A DNA stretch of 64,000 nt, taken from assembly GCA_901420285.1 (NCBI GenBank), contig CABDVE010000001.1, forward strand, positions 930,001 to 994,000, given 5' to 3'. The translations under genes and the position numbers were made by a program. The notes below the pieces were generated by a model. The model saw only the letters and a program-made list of their open reading frames with translations. It made no database searches and was not told the origin of the DNA. The stretch is from Stutzerimonas stutzeri (GTDB lineage: Bacteria > Pseudomonadota > Gammaproteobacteria > Enterobacterales > Pasteurellaceae). Shown piece by piece: positions 47,706 through 57,673 of the stretch (position 1 is the stretch's first letter; the number at the start of each line of letters is the position of its first letter).

Positions 47706-49154
47706 ATGTTAAAAGGTACGATGAAATTAAACTCATTGGTGTTATCGCTGTCGATGATAACTTCAGGCTGTGCATTGGCGGATTGGTCGAAAAATATGAC
47801 ATTTTCGGTTCCAACGCAAATTGATATGGCAAAACTTTCGCCGCAAGAACGTGAGGAAATTGAACGAGAGCAAGCTCGTTTAATGGCAGAGAAACAAGTA
47901 TTATTGGAAATGTCACTCACTCATGAAATTGGCGAACAAAATCTGCAATTTAAATCGCTGTTAGCCAAAATTTATGCCGATAATAAATACAATTTGTTTT
48001 GGCACGATAAAACAGCGGAAAAACAATTTCTCCGCGAATATGCCGCAATGGTTGCAAGTGGCATTTCTAAAGGTTCCGCACAATCTTTGGAGAATTTAAG
48101 CCAAGCGGAGCAAATCGGTGGGTTGACTTATGATGTATTGTTAACTGATGCGTTCTTGGATTATTTATACTACAGTAGCAATCTAAATCAGCAAGCACAG
48201 CGCTGGCTATACGGCGCAGGCGTTTATAAGCCGCAAGCGCCAAGCGAGGAACAGCTTCAGCAATGGTTCAATGCGGTGCTAAATGAAGAGCTCATCGTCT
48301 ATCTAGAGCGTTTATCTACGCATAATTCGCTATATCGACAAACTCTCGATGCATTGCCTTCCATGATTTCCACATCAGGCTTAACGCCAATAGGTAAAAA
48401 ATTAGCAATTAATGCGCAACGTTTACGTGTGATTCCGGATTTTTATAATGGGATTTTTGTGAATATTCCAAGCTATCAGTTGCAATATTATCGTGACGGA
48501 CACCTAGTATTGGAATCTCGCGTTATTGTTGGTAAAAATGGACGTCGAACGCCTGTTATGTCCAGTAAATTAAGTAACGTCGTGGTAAATCCGCCTTGGA
48601 ATGCACCGACACGTTTGGTTAACGAAGACATTGTACCGAAGTTAAGAAATGATCCGGGTTATGCGGCCTCGCATAACTACAGCATTTTAGACAGTAAAGG
48701 TAACGTGATTGATCCTTATTCTATTGACTGGAATACGATTGGGAAAAATTTTCCATATCGCATTCGTCAAGCGGCGGGGGATAGTGCGTTAGGTAATTAT
48801 AAATTTAATATGCCGAGTTCCGATGCTATTTATTTACATGATACACCGAATCACAATCTTTTTTCCCGTAAGGATCGGGCGTTAAGTTCCGGTTGTGTAC
48901 GTGTGGAAAAGTCGGCTCAACTTGCCGATATTTTATTAAAAGAAGCCGGCTGGTCGGACGAACGTAAGAAAAACGTGTTAGAAAGTAAGAAAACCGCCTC
49001 TGCAGCTATTCGTTCCGATAATCCGGTGTTTTTATATTACGTGACGGCCTGGGTGGATAACGGGCAGACGAATGTGTTACCGGATATCTATAAATACGAT
49101 AACTTCACGGATGCGAACGATATCAATTGGGATACAGTGAAAAAATACTTGTAA
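47706..49154 (+). CDS. ldtD: L,D-transpeptidase (YcbB/LdtD type)
   Basis: A 482-residue periplasmic enzyme that makes 3-3 cross-links in peptidoglycan. A signal peptide (KLNSLVLSLSMITSGCALA) is followed by a helical scaffold and peptidoglycan-binding-like region, then the YkuD catalytic domain with HDTPNH and the nucleophile Cys in SSGCVRV. It is shorter than E. coli LdtD (615). Several Met codons cluster at the start; the one at 47706 has the best-spaced AAGG. A CAATGCGGTGCT word at 48269 is read as FNAVL. mepK and gloC follow, as in E. coli ycbB-ycbK-ycbL. Confidence 0.9.
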   Translation: MLKGTMKLNSLVLSLSMITSGCALADWSKNMTFSVPTQIDMAKLSPQEREEIEREQARLMAEKQVLLEMSLTHEIGEQNLQFKSLLAKIYADNKYNLFWHDKTAEKQFLREYAAMVASGISKGSAQSLENLSQAEQIGGLTYDVLLTDAFLDYLYYSSNLNQQAQRWLYGAGVYKPQAPSEEQLQQWFNAVLNEELIVYLERLSTHNSLYRQTLDALPSMISTSGLTPIGKKLAINAQRLRVIPDFYNGIFVNIPSYQLQYYRDGHLVLESRVIVGKNGRRTPVMSSKLSNVVVNPPWNAPTRLVNEDIVPKLRNDPGYAASHNYSILDSKGNVIDPYSIDWNTIGKNFPYRIRQAAGDSALGNYKFNMPSSDAIYLHDTPNHNLFSRKDRALSSGCVRVEKSAQLADILLKEAGWSDERKKNVLESKKTASAAIRSDNPVFLYYVTAWVDNGQTNVLPDIYKYDNFTDANDINWDTVKKYL

Positions 49155-49222
49155 TTATCATCGTATTGATAAATATTGTGACGTTATTTCAAAAATGAAC
49201 AGTAAAATAAGCGAGAATAAAA

Positions 49223-49783
49223 ATGAATAAGATAAATCAAAGTCGTCGTAAGTGGTTGTCTCTTGGCGGCATCGTATTGAGCGCCGGCATGTTGCCGAAT
49301 AGCGTGTTAGCCATGGTTTCTACGCCGAAGCCTCGCATTTTGGCATTTCGCAATCTTAATACCGGCGAACGCTTAAGTGGTGTATTTTCATTAAACAGCG
49401 GTTTTAATGCTTCAATGTTGAAAAAATTAGATTACTTTATGCGCGATAAGCGTACGAATCAAGTGCATCGGATGGATCCAAATTTATTTATGAAATTTTA
49501 CCGTATTCAAAGCAACCTCGGCTTACAAACGGCGGAAATTCAAATTATCTGCGGCTACCGCTCGGTAGCGACAAATGCCATGCGTCATCGTCAAAGTCGC
49601 GGCGTAGCAAGTAATAGTTTTCACGTAAAAGGTCAGGCCATCGATTTTCGCATTGATGGTACGCCGCTTGCTAAGATTAAACATACTGCGGAAGGTTTAA
49701 ATAATGGTGGCGTGGGCTTTTATCCGCGCAGTAATTTTATTCACGTTGATACCGGCCCGATACGAACTTGGCAGGGTGTGTAA
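49223..49783 (+). CDS. mepK: MepK (YcbK), murein endopeptidase, DUF882/M15 family
   Basis: A 186-residue exported protein. The N-terminus has a twin-arginine-like signal (SRRKWLSLGG, then a hydrophobic stretch ending VLAM). The M15-like zinc domain shows SFHVKGQAIDFRI (His and Asp ligands) and FIHVDTG (the second His). E. coli MepK cleaves 3-3 cross-links, the bonds made by LdtD, so its place directly after ldtD pairs maker and cutter. The gap from ldtD is 68 bp. A UUCG terminator hairpin follows. Confidence 0.9.
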   Translation: MNKINQSRRKWLSLGGIVLSAGMLPNSVLAMVSTPKPRILAFRNLNTGERLSGVFSLNSGFNASMLKKLDYFMRDKRTNQVHRMDPNLFMKFYRIQSNLGLQTAEIQIICGYRSVATNAMRHRQSRGVASNSFHVKGQAIDFRIDGTPLAKIKHTAEGLNNGGVGFYPRSNFIHVDTGPIRTWQGV

Positions 49784-49797
49784 CATTTTACAAATTG

Positions 49798-49820
49798 ACC
49801 GCACTTCGGTGCGGTTTTTG
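49798..49820 (+). terminator. Terminator after mepK formed by an inverted uptake-signal pair
   Basis: ACCGCAC-TTCG-GTGCGGT-TTTTG is a perfect 7-bp stem with an ultra-stable UUCG tetraloop and a T run. The left side is a full uptake signal (ACCGCACTT). The downstream gloC gene starts 17 bp later, so some read-through may occur. Confidence 0.85.
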
Positions 49821-49837
49821 TTTATGAGGAAAATAAA

Positions 49838-50464
49838 ATGAATATTGAAATTATCCCTGTTACCGCATTTCAACAAAATTGCTCTTTGATTTGGGATGAT
49901 GAAAAAAATGCCGCAATTATTGACCCGGGCGGTGAAGCAGAAAAACTGATTGGGCGAATTGAAGAACTGGGTTTAAATTTAGAAGCGATTTTATTAACTC
50001 ACGCTCATCTTGATCATGTAGGGGCGGCTGAGCAAGTGAAGCAACATTTCGGCGTGGAAATTTGGGGTCCACAAGAAGAAGATCGTTTCTTATTTGACAG
50101 TTTACCTGAACAATCGCAACGTTTCGGTATGCCAACTATTCACGCTTTTTTACCTGATCGTTGGCTGCATGAAGGTGAAACAATTCATGCCGGTGGCGGC
50201 ATATTTGAGATTTTGCATTTGCCCGGACATACGCCGGGACATATTGGTTTCATCGAAAAACAGAAAAAGGCAGCGTTTACTGGCGATGTTCTTTTTCAAG
50301 GTAGTATTGGGCGTACGGATTTGCCGGGTGGCAATTATACGCAGTTGATTAGCGCGATTCGTGAAAAATTATTCAAACTTAACGGCGATATGATCATCAT
50401 CGCTGGTCACGGACCTTATACGACGATCGAACATGAAAAGACGAACAATCCTTTCTTAAAATAA
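49838..50464 (+). CDS. gloC: YcbL/GloC metallo-beta-lactamase-fold hydrolase
   Basis: A 208-residue cytoplasmic metallohydrolase with the metal motif THAHLDHVG near residue 52, later ligands in LPGHTPGH, FTGDVLFQGSIGRTD and AGHGPYT. E. coli GloC (YcbL) is a type II glyoxalase splitting S-lactoylglutathione. It follows ldtD and mepK in the conserved ycbBKL order. GAGGA lies seven bases before the start. Confidence 0.9.
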   Translation: MNIEIIPVTAFQQNCSLIWDDEKNAAIIDPGGEAEKLIGRIEELGLNLEAILLTHAHLDHVGAAEQVKQHFGVEIWGPQEEDRFLFDSLPEQSQRFGMPTIHAFLPDRWLHEGETIHAGGGIFEILHLPGHTPGHIGFIEKQKKAAFTGDVLFQGSIGRTDLPGGNYTQLISAIREKLFKLNGDMIIIAGHGPYTTIEHEKTNNPFLK

Positions 50465-50520
50465 CTACGAAACAATGTTTATTAAGCATTTATTGCGTCT
50501 TGCTGCTCTCTACTCAAAAC

Positions 50521-50554
50521 AGCACCGCATTGGAAGCGGCTCCAATGCGGTGCT
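50521..50554. repeat. Palindromic AGCACCGCATTG/CAATGCGGTGCT hairpin element
   Basis: Perfect arms extend through GGAAGCGGCTCC so that almost the whole 34 bp can pair, with CTCAAAAC before and ATTTTGAG after also complementary. It lies between the convergent gloC and fbp genes. Confidence 0.92.
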
Positions 50555-50611
50555 ATTTTGAGATCCAAATGTATATCTTGGCCAAAGCCCTTCTGGTAAG
50601 CAACGAACATT

Positions 50612-50636
50612 AAAAAGGCGCTTTTTACAGCGCCTT
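50612..50636 (-). terminator. fbp terminator
   Basis: On the minus strand AAGGCGCT...AGCGCCTT with a GTAAAA loop is followed by TTTTTA, eight bases past the fbp stop. Confidence 0.85.
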
Positions 50637-50643
50637 AGTTTTA

Positions 50644-51645
50644 TTATTCTTTAAATTCTTCCATCATTTCTTGTGCTTTTTCGACCATTTCTTTTGAACC
50701 GATGAATAACGGCACACGTTCGTGTAATTCTTTCGGTTGAATGTCTAAAATACGGCGATAGCCGTCCGTCGCCAAACCACCGGCTTGTTCCGCTAAGAAC
50801 GCCATCGGATTGCCTTCATAAAGCAAACGTAATTTACCTTTCGGGTAAGTCGTTGCGCTTGGATAAATATAGATACCGCCTTTTAATAAATTACGATGGA
50901 AGTCGGCAACTAAAGAACCGATGTAGCGCGAAGCATAAGGGCGATTGGTTGCTTTGTCCTCTTCTTGGCAGTATTTAATGTATTTTTTTACGCCTTGCGG
51001 GAATTTAAGATATTGCCCTTCGTTAATGGAGTAAATTCGACCATTTTTTGGCATTTGCATATTTTCATGCGAAAGGCAGAAAGTGCCGATAGACGGATCG
51101 TAAGTAAAACCGTTTACACCATGGCCGGTGGTGTAAACTAACATCGTGGAAGAACCGTAAACAATGTAGCCGGCTGCCACTTGTTTATTACCTGGCTGGA
51201 GGAAATCTTCCAACGTTACCGGTGTGCCGATTGGGGAAATGCGGCGATAAATGGAGAAAATCGTACCAACCGAAACGTTCACATCAATATTGGACGAGCC
51301 ATCAAGCGGATCGGTTAAAATCACATATTTGGCATTACGACCGTGTTCGGTATCAAATGCAATGAAACTTTCTTCTTCTTCTGAAGCAAAGCCTGCTACT
51401 TCTTCACGCGCCATTAATGCCGCTTTCATGGTGTTATGGGCGAACAAATCCAGTTTCATCTGACTTTCGCCTTGCACGTTTTCCACGCCGGATTGCCCCA
51501 AAATATTGGTTAAACCCGCTTTGTTAATATCGCGGTGGATAATTTTCGCGAGTAAACGAATCGATGATAAAATGCCACTTAATTCCCCTTTGGCATTTGG
51601 GTATTCCGCTTGGCGTTCAACGATAAATTCGCTTAATGTTTTCAT
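50644..51645 (-). CDS. fbp: Fructose-1,6-bisphosphatase class I
   Basis: A 333-residue gluconeogenic enzyme. The metal-site motif [25 protein letters not shown] is diagnostic of the FBPase class I family, and [21 protein letters not shown] lies near the end. Two adjacent ATG codons are available; the second (51645) is six bases from GAGGA and matches the usual start MKTL. The gene has its own terminator. Confidence 0.95.
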   Translation of the reverse strand: MKTLSEFIVERQAEYPNAKGELSGILSSIRLLAKIIHRDINKAGLTNILGQSGVENVQGESQMKLDLFAHNTMKAALMAREEVAGFASEEEESFIAFDTEHGRNAKYVILTDPLDGSSNIDVNVSVGTIFSIYRRISPIGTPVTLEDFLQPGNKQVAAGYIVYGSSTMLVYTTGHGVNGFTYDPSIGTFCLSHENMQMPKNGRIYSINEGQYLKFPQGVKKYIKYCQEEDKATNRPYASRYIGSLVADFHRNLLKGGIYIYPSATTYPKGKLRLLYEGNPMAFLAEQAGGLATDGYRRILDIQPKELHERVPLFIGSKEMVEKAQEMMEEFKE

Positions 51646-51841
51646 CATGTTCCTCTTTTTTCTTTTAAATACATAACCGCCGAATTATATGCGATTTGAT
51701 TTTTACTCGGAAAGTCAATTTCCAGTAATGAGAGCTTGATCACAAAAATTTTACAATTTATTTTTTAAATCGAGCAAATTTAAACGATTTAAACTTCGTT
51801 ATTTATCAATTCTTTTCATAAACATATCAAATAAAATTCAC

Positions 51842-51857
51842 ATCCGTCTAGACGTCT
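51842..51857. promoter_or_regulatory. MetJ operator (two adjacent met boxes)
   Basis: ATCCGTCT and AGACGTCT are adjacent 8-bp met boxes, the second a perfect match to the AGACGTCT consensus, 72 bp before the MetE-like gene. MetJ with S-adenosylmethionine binds such tandem boxes. The rest of the 283-bp fbp-MetE-like gap is AT-rich and shows nothing else recognised. Confidence 0.75.
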
Positions 51858-51928
51858 AAATCTTTTTTCAGTTAGGGATTTTTGATAGACTCTTCCGCAA
51901 TTTAAACAAAGAACAATAGGAAAACACA

Positions 51929-53074
51929 ATGAGTAAACTTTTCCCTCAAGCCAAACTTCGTAACCGCGCACCTTATCGTTTTGATATTGTCGGCAGTTTT
52001 TTACGCCCGGAAAACTTAAAACTGGCGCGTCAGCAATGTGGTTGCGGTGAAATTTCTTGCGCGGATTTGACTCGAACAGAAGATGCGGAGATTGAAAAAT
52101 TAGTGGCGCATCAAAAAGCAGTCGGTTTGTCGGCGGTCACTGACGGTGAATTTCGTCGTACTTTTTGGCACTTGGATTTCTTAGCCGCATTAGACGGTGT
52201 GAACGAAGTGGATGCGGATAAATTCTCGGTGCAATTTAAACATCACAGTGTGCGTCCGAAAACCTTGAAAATCGTCGGTAAAATCGATTTTTCGGAAAAT
52301 CATCCGTTCGTAGAACATTATCGCTCGCTACAAAAAATTGCCGCCGGAACGGAAGTAAAATTGACGATTCCTTCGCCATCCATGTTGCACTTAATTTGTA
52401 CTGTGCGCGAAACGGATTATCAACCGATTGAACGTTACGAAAACAATAATCAACTATTGTTAGATGATATTGCCGCGGCTTATATCAAAGCAATGAAGAT
52501 TTTCTATGCCTTAGGTTGTCGTAACTTGCAGTTGGACGATACCAGTTGGGGCGAATTTTGTGCGGAAGATAAACGCAAAGCTTATACCGAGCGCGGTTTG
52601 GATCTTGCTCAAATTGCGCAAGATTATGTTTATATGATCAATAAAATCGTAGCGGAAAAACCTGCGGATATGGCGATTACCATGCATATTTGCCGTGGCA
52701 ATTTCCGTTCGACCTGGTTCTCGGCGGGCGGTTATGAGCCGGTGTCTGAAACATTGTTCGGTGGTTGCAATGTCGACGGCTTCTTTTTGGAATACGATAG
52801 CGATCGCGCCGGTGATTTCAAACCGTTACGGTTTATTAAAAATCAACAAGTAGTGCTTGGTTTGATTACGTCAAAATCCGGCGAGCTGGAAAATCGCGAT
52901 GAAATCATCGCGCGAATTAAAGAAGCAACGCAGTATGTGGATATCAACCAGCTTTGTTTAAGTCCGCAATGCGGTTTTGCTTCTACTGAGGAAGGCAATA
53001 TTTTAACGGAAGCGCAGCAATGGAAAAAACTTGAATTTATCCGTGGTATTGCAGAAGAAGTCTGGGGAAATTAA
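51929..53074 (+). CDS. MetE C-terminal-domain-like methyltransferase (cobalamin-independent methionine synthase II family)
   Basis: A 381-residue protein corresponding to the catalytic C-terminal barrel of MetE without the N-terminal barrel; full MetE has about 750 residues. Zinc-site residues can be seen: His and Cys in TMHICRGNFRS and a later Cys in SPQCGFAS. B. subtilis YxjG/YxjH belong to this group; the methyl donor is not settled. The upstream MetJ boxes argue for a role in methionine metabolism. AGGA lies eight bases before the start. Confidence 0.82.
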   Translation: MSKLFPQAKLRNRAPYRFDIVGSFLRPENLKLARQQCGCGEISCADLTRTEDAEIEKLVAHQKAVGLSAVTDGEFRRTFWHLDFLAALDGVNEVDADKFSVQFKHHSVRPKTLKIVGKIDFSENHPFVEHYRSLQKIAAGTEVKLTIPSPSMLHLICTVRETDYQPIERYENNNQLLLDDIAAAYIKAMKIFYALGCRNLQLDDTSWGEFCAEDKRKAYTERGLDLAQIAQDYVYMINKIVAEKPADMAITMHICRGNFRSTWFSAGGYEPVSETLFGGCNVDGFFLEYDSDRAGDFKPLRFIKNQQVVLGLITSKSGELENRDEIIARIKEATQYVDINQLCLSPQCGFASTEEGNILTEAQQWKKLEFIRGIAEEVWGN

Positions 53075-53102
53075 GGAAAGCCTTAATTTGAACACTTAAA
53101 AT

Positions 53103-53136
53103 AGCACCGCATTGGAGCCGCTTCCAATGCGGTGCT
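53103..53136. repeat. Palindromic AGCACCGCATTG/CAATGCGGTGCT hairpin element overlapping the DUF484 stop
   Basis: Perfect arms around GAGCCGCTTC lie between the convergent MetE-like and DUF484 genes. The TAG at the element's edge (minus strand, 53137-53135, in AAAATAGCACC) is the stop codon of the DUF484 gene. Confidence 0.92.
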
Positions 53137-53809
53137 ATTTTTCTTGTAGCCAGCGGGTTAAATGAATTTCCACAATATCTGCCAAATGTTTGAGAAACGA
53201 CACATCCTGTCCGTTGTGAAAACGCTGTGTATCGCGCGAACGGAACAGTAAAAGCGCGGTCGGTTTATGCGCATTTTTTGTGCCAAGTAAACAACAGGCG
53301 ATGGAGCCAATCGGCAATTCTTCCGGCAAAAACATCAGCGCTTTTTCTTTATTGCTTAAATCACCCAAATAAAACTGGCGCAAGCCTAAGCGTTCCAAAC
53401 GAATGATTTCAAACGCATTGCGATCAATCCAGCCTTGCTCAGGTACATCTTCCCGTTTTTTCCAGCTGTCAGTAAAAAGCAGCATTTTCGCACCGTCTAA
53501 TTCATAAGATTTCGCCCATTGCTCTAATTTCTTTTGTGCTGATTGAAAATCCGGTGCTTGAAATAATTTTTTTTGTAACGGTATTAAGGCGAAGAATATA
53601 TCGGCTTCTTGTATGGCGAGTTGGTGGAGTTTTTCTAACTGAGCAGTAAGAGCGCTAATCTGTTTGCGTTGTTGTTTCAGTTGCGCTTCCGCCAAGGAAA
53701 TCGTGCCGGTGTGCGTGTGGCATGATTTAAGTTTATTAAGTGAGGCGGCATGGCGGCTAAAAAAATCAGGATGAGATTTGAGATAGTCGAGGATGTCTTG
53801 TTCATTCAT
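53135..53809 (-). CDS. DUF484 family protein (GAF-like)
   Basis: A 224-residue protein opening with DILDYLKSHPDFFSRHAASL, the DUF484 signature, then a coiled coil (about residues 40-70) and a GAF-like domain. E. coli YigA is a homologue; its function is unknown. In other gamma-proteobacteria DUF484 genes sit beside xerC, but not here. No clear ribosome-binding site was seen. The final codons run into a repeat element that supplies the TAG stop. Confidence 0.85.
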   Translation of the reverse strand: MNEQDILDYLKSHPDFFSRHAASLNKLKSCHTHTGTISLAEAQLKQQRKQISALTAQLEKLHQLAIQEADIFFALIPLQKKLFQAPDFQSAQKKLEQWAKSYELDGAKMLLFTDSWKKREDVPEQGWIDRNAFEIIRLERLGLRQFYLGDLSNKEKALMFLPEELPIGSIACCLLGTKNAHKPTALLLFRSRDTQRFHNGQDVSFLKHLADIVEIHLTRWLQEK

Positions 53810-53824
53810 AGTTGTGAAAACTAT

Positions 53825-53852
53825 CTAAAAAAAGACCGCACTTTAGGTGCGG
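53825..53852 (-). terminator. purA terminator formed by an inverted uptake-signal pair
   Basis: On the minus strand CCGCAC-CTAAA-GTGCGG is followed by TCTTTTTTT. The uptake signal ACCGCACTT (plus strand 53835-53843) forms one arm. Confidence 0.8.
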
Positions 53853-53870
53853 CCAGAAACAGAAGGAAAA

Positions 53871-55190
<1,320 letters not shown>

Positions 55191-55254
55191 TTAATTAGTT
55201 TGAATGAACAGCCGAGTACTTTACTCTTTTTCTGCTTTGATCTCAATGAGATAA

Positions 55255-55289
55255 AAGAAAAAAGTACGGCTATGTTTCACCGTACTTTT
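55255..55289 (-). terminator. lysC terminator
   Basis: On the minus strand AAAGTACGG and CCGTACTTT surround a 10-base loop and lead into TTTTCTTTT, 17 bp past the lysC stop. Confidence 0.8.
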
Positions 55290-55305
55290 ATGGTTTTAAA
55301 GGAAA

Positions 55306-56658
55306 TTACTCAAATAATGATTTGTGTAACGAACGAACTGTTTCATCGGCATGTTCGCTTTGAACTAACATACAAATATTATTAGTGCTTGCGCCGTAGC
55401 TGATCATACGCACATTGTAAGGCTCGAGCGTATCAAAAATGCGTTTTGCTACACCTGTTGCGATGTGTAAGTCATTGCCGATAAGTGCCACCAGAGATAA
55501 GCCCGTATCCACTTTAACCGTGCAATATTCGCGTAACTCTTCCAATAACGCCGAAGAAAGTAATTCCGCGCCGGATGAAGCGGAACCGGTTTTATCCAGA
55601 GTTAAAGCGATGCTCACTTCGGAAGTTGTGATGGTGTCCACGGAGATTTTGTGTTTCGCTAAAATACTAAATACATTCGCTAAGAAACCTTGCGCGTGAA
55701 GCATGCTTAAGCTTGAAAGCGTTAATAAGGTTTGGTCGCGACGTAACGCGATTGCCCGGAATGTTGGACGCGGTTGTGGATCGCGCGTGACCCAAGTGCC
55801 ACCATCTTGCGGCGCTTTGCTGGAACCTACATAAACCGGAATATTACTGCGAACTGCAGGAAGAAGTGTTGCCGGATGTAATACTTTTGCACCGAAAGTC
55901 GCCATTTCGGCCGCTTCCGCGAAACTCATGGTATCGATGCGTTGAGCGCTTGGAACAATGCGAGGATCGGTGGTGTAAATGCCTGCTACATCGGTCCAAA
56001 TCAGTACGTCTTTGGCATTTAACACCTCCGCCAATAATGCCGCAGAATAATCACTACCGCCGCGGCCTAATGTCGTCGTTTTACCGCTCGGTTCACGGCC
56101 GATAAAACCTTGCGTGATAACCAATTCGCCGCGATCAATTAATGGTTTTAATATGCTGTCACTGTTGGCTTGGGTTTGTTCGTCATTTGGCACCGCTTTG
56201 CCGAAATGACTATTTGTTGCGACGATAGTACGCACATCGACCCAAGTTCCGGTGGCATTTTGTTCGCGTAAGATTTCGATAAAAATTTGGGTGGACATCA
56301 TTTCGCCGTGGCTGATGAGTTCGTCGGTAAGCGCGGGCGATGTGGCGAGGCTGGCAGCTTCTGAAAGGTATTCGATATTTTCGAGATATTTTTCAATGAT
56401 TGGACGTACACGGCTGTCGTCTTTTAGCTCGGTTAAAATATTTTCTTGAATTTGACGTACTTCGCCGACTAATTGACGGCGTTCTTCCGGCTCCACACCG
56501 TTGGCTAACGCGACTAAAAGATTGGTTACGCCGGCAGAGGCTGAAAGCACGACGACACGAGTGTTGGGATCGGCAATGATAATTTTCGCGCAAGCTGTCA
56601 TCGCTGCGTAATTGGCTACCGAAGTCCCGCCGAATTTGGCGACAGAAAGATGAGACAT
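55306..56658 (-). CDS. lysC: Aspartokinase, lysine-sensitive type (LysC)
   Basis: A 450-residue monofunctional aspartate kinase, the first step to lysine, threonine and methionine. VAKFGGTSVANY opens the kinase domain, TLGRGGSDYSAALLAE lies near residue 200, and two ACT domains occupy about residues 300-450 and carry feedback sites. Length and single-function layout match E. coli LysC. AGAGGA precedes the ATG. I looked for a lysine riboswitch upstream, as reported for some relatives; the 152-bp gap is very AT-rich and shows none. Confidence 0.93.
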   Translation of the reverse strand: MSHLSVAKFGGTSVANYAAMTACAKIIIADPNTRVVVLSASAGVTNLLVALANGVEPEERRQLVGEVRQIQENILTELKDDSRVRPIIEKYLENIEYLSEAASLATSPALTDELISHGEMMSTQIFIEILREQNATGTWVDVRTIVATNSHFGKAVPNDEQTQANSDSILKPLIDRGELVITQGFIGREPSGKTTTLGRGGSDYSAALLAEVLNAKDVLIWTDVAGIYTTDPRIVPSAQRIDTMSFAEAAEMATFGAKVLHPATLLPAVRSNIPVYVGSSKAPQDGGTWVTRDPQPRPTFRAIALRRDQTLLTLSSLSMLHAQGFLANVFSILAKHKISVDTITTSEVSIALTLDKTGSASSGAELLSSALLEELREYCTVKVDTGLSLVALIGNDLHIATGVAKRIFDTLEPYNVRMISYGASTNNICMLVQSEHADETVRSLHKSLFE

Positions 56659-56810
56659 AATTTTTCCTCTAGGTGAATGTTGTAAGATGTTGTGTGGAAA
56701 GTAGAAATAACGATTTCATAAAATGTTGTCAAATAAATTTTGTAAAATTTTAAGGATTCTTTATTTCATATCTAATTTGCTAATTAAATTGTTAAAAAAT
56801 TAGATAATTT

Positions 56811-57515
56811 TTAATCTTCGTTATGCGGCATTGGCAGCGGTTCCGGTTCGCCCAAGAAGTACGGTTTAATGCCGAGTAGTAAATCGAGCACCGCTTTGCT
56901 ACGCGCGAAGATTTCCCGTAGGCGAGTGGAGAAGTTGATTTTTGGCTGTTTGGCAACGAAACAAATGGCGTCGATATCGTTAAATTCAGCGATGAACAGT
57001 GCACGTTCGCAATGGAATTTTTGGCTGACGATAGTAAATCCATTAATGTTGAATACTTTGTCGGCACGGATAACGGAATCCAGCGTGCGGAAGCCGGCAA
57101 AATCACGGAACATTAAATTTTCCGATACGCCCATTTTGCGCAGATCGCGAAACATCATTTTCGGTTCATTATATTGAAGCGTGCGGTTATCGCCGCTTAG
57201 CAGTAAATAGCTAACTTTGCCGTGTTCTAGCAAAGATTTTGCTGCTTCAAGGCGGTTACTGTAGTAATCGTTAGTTTTGCCGGGGGCGACGAATTTAGAG
57301 GTGCCGAGCACGAGTGCGTAGGGGCGATAAGGCAGATCCTCGAGATTTTCGTACAAATTTTGTCGGACGGAAAAACTGATGTACCGGTCAATCGCAACGC
57401 TAAGTAAAATTAGCACCGCATTGAAAGCTATTATCGCGCGGATGATTTTGCCTAAATGAATGCGGTGCCAAAGGAACATGAGCACCGTTTTGAGCGGAGT
57501 CTTTAAAGTAAACAT
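56811..57515 (-). CDS. sanA: SanA, DUF218-family inner-membrane protein
   Basis: A 234-residue protein with one N-terminal membrane helix (about residues 20-42) and a periplasmic DUF218 domain. Landmarks are YALVLGTSKF, YYSNRLEAA, YLLLSGDN, FAGFRTLDSVIRA and SQKFHCERALFIA, matching E. coli SanA. SanA affects envelope permeability, including vancomycin entry, and its chemistry is unknown. The start is uncertain: the frame is open from 57551 and several Met codons follow; no ribosome-binding site decides between them. An AGCACCGCATTGAAAG word (57413) is read as FNAV in the membrane helix. It is divergent from metX. Confidence 0.86.
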   Translation of the reverse strand: MFTLKTPLKTVLMFLWHRIHLGKIIRAIIAFNAVLILLSVAIDRYISFSVRQNLYENLEDLPYRPYALVLGTSKFVAPGKTNDYYSNRLEAAKSLLEHGKVSYLLLSGDNRTLQYNEPKMMFRDLRKMGVSENLMFRDFAGFRTLDSVIRADKVFNINGFTIVSQKFHCERALFIAEFNDIDAICFVAKQPKINFSTRLREIFARSKAVLDLLLGIKPYFLGEPEPLPMPHNED

Positions 57516-57586
57516 GAGCGCTAACATAATGAAAAACGCGTATGAGTTCAAGTTGAAATTTGCGGGCGTAAAGTTGGTTTTTATTT

Positions 57587-57602
57587 GGACGTTTAGACGT
57601 CT
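57587..57602. promoter_or_regulatory. MetJ operator (two adjacent met boxes) upstream of metX
   Basis: GGACGTTT and the perfect met box AGACGTCT are adjacent and lie just upstream of the metX -35 hexamer. Confidence 0.8.
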
Positions 57603-57611
57603 AAATTATCC

Positions 57612-57639
57612 TTGACAAAGGCAGCGAGCTGTTGATAAT
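57612..57639 (+). promoter_or_regulatory. metX promoter
   Basis: Consensus TTGACA (57612-57617) is followed after 16 bp by GATAAT (57634-57639), 34 bp before the metX ATG. Confidence 0.75.
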
Positions 57640-57673
57640 TGGTGCATTTTTTCCTTGATACGATAGGTTTTCA

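Noticed and set aside
56659-56810. Lysine riboswitch upstream of lysC
   Set aside because: The interval is short and AT-rich, with none of the conserved helices or G-rich core of the L box.
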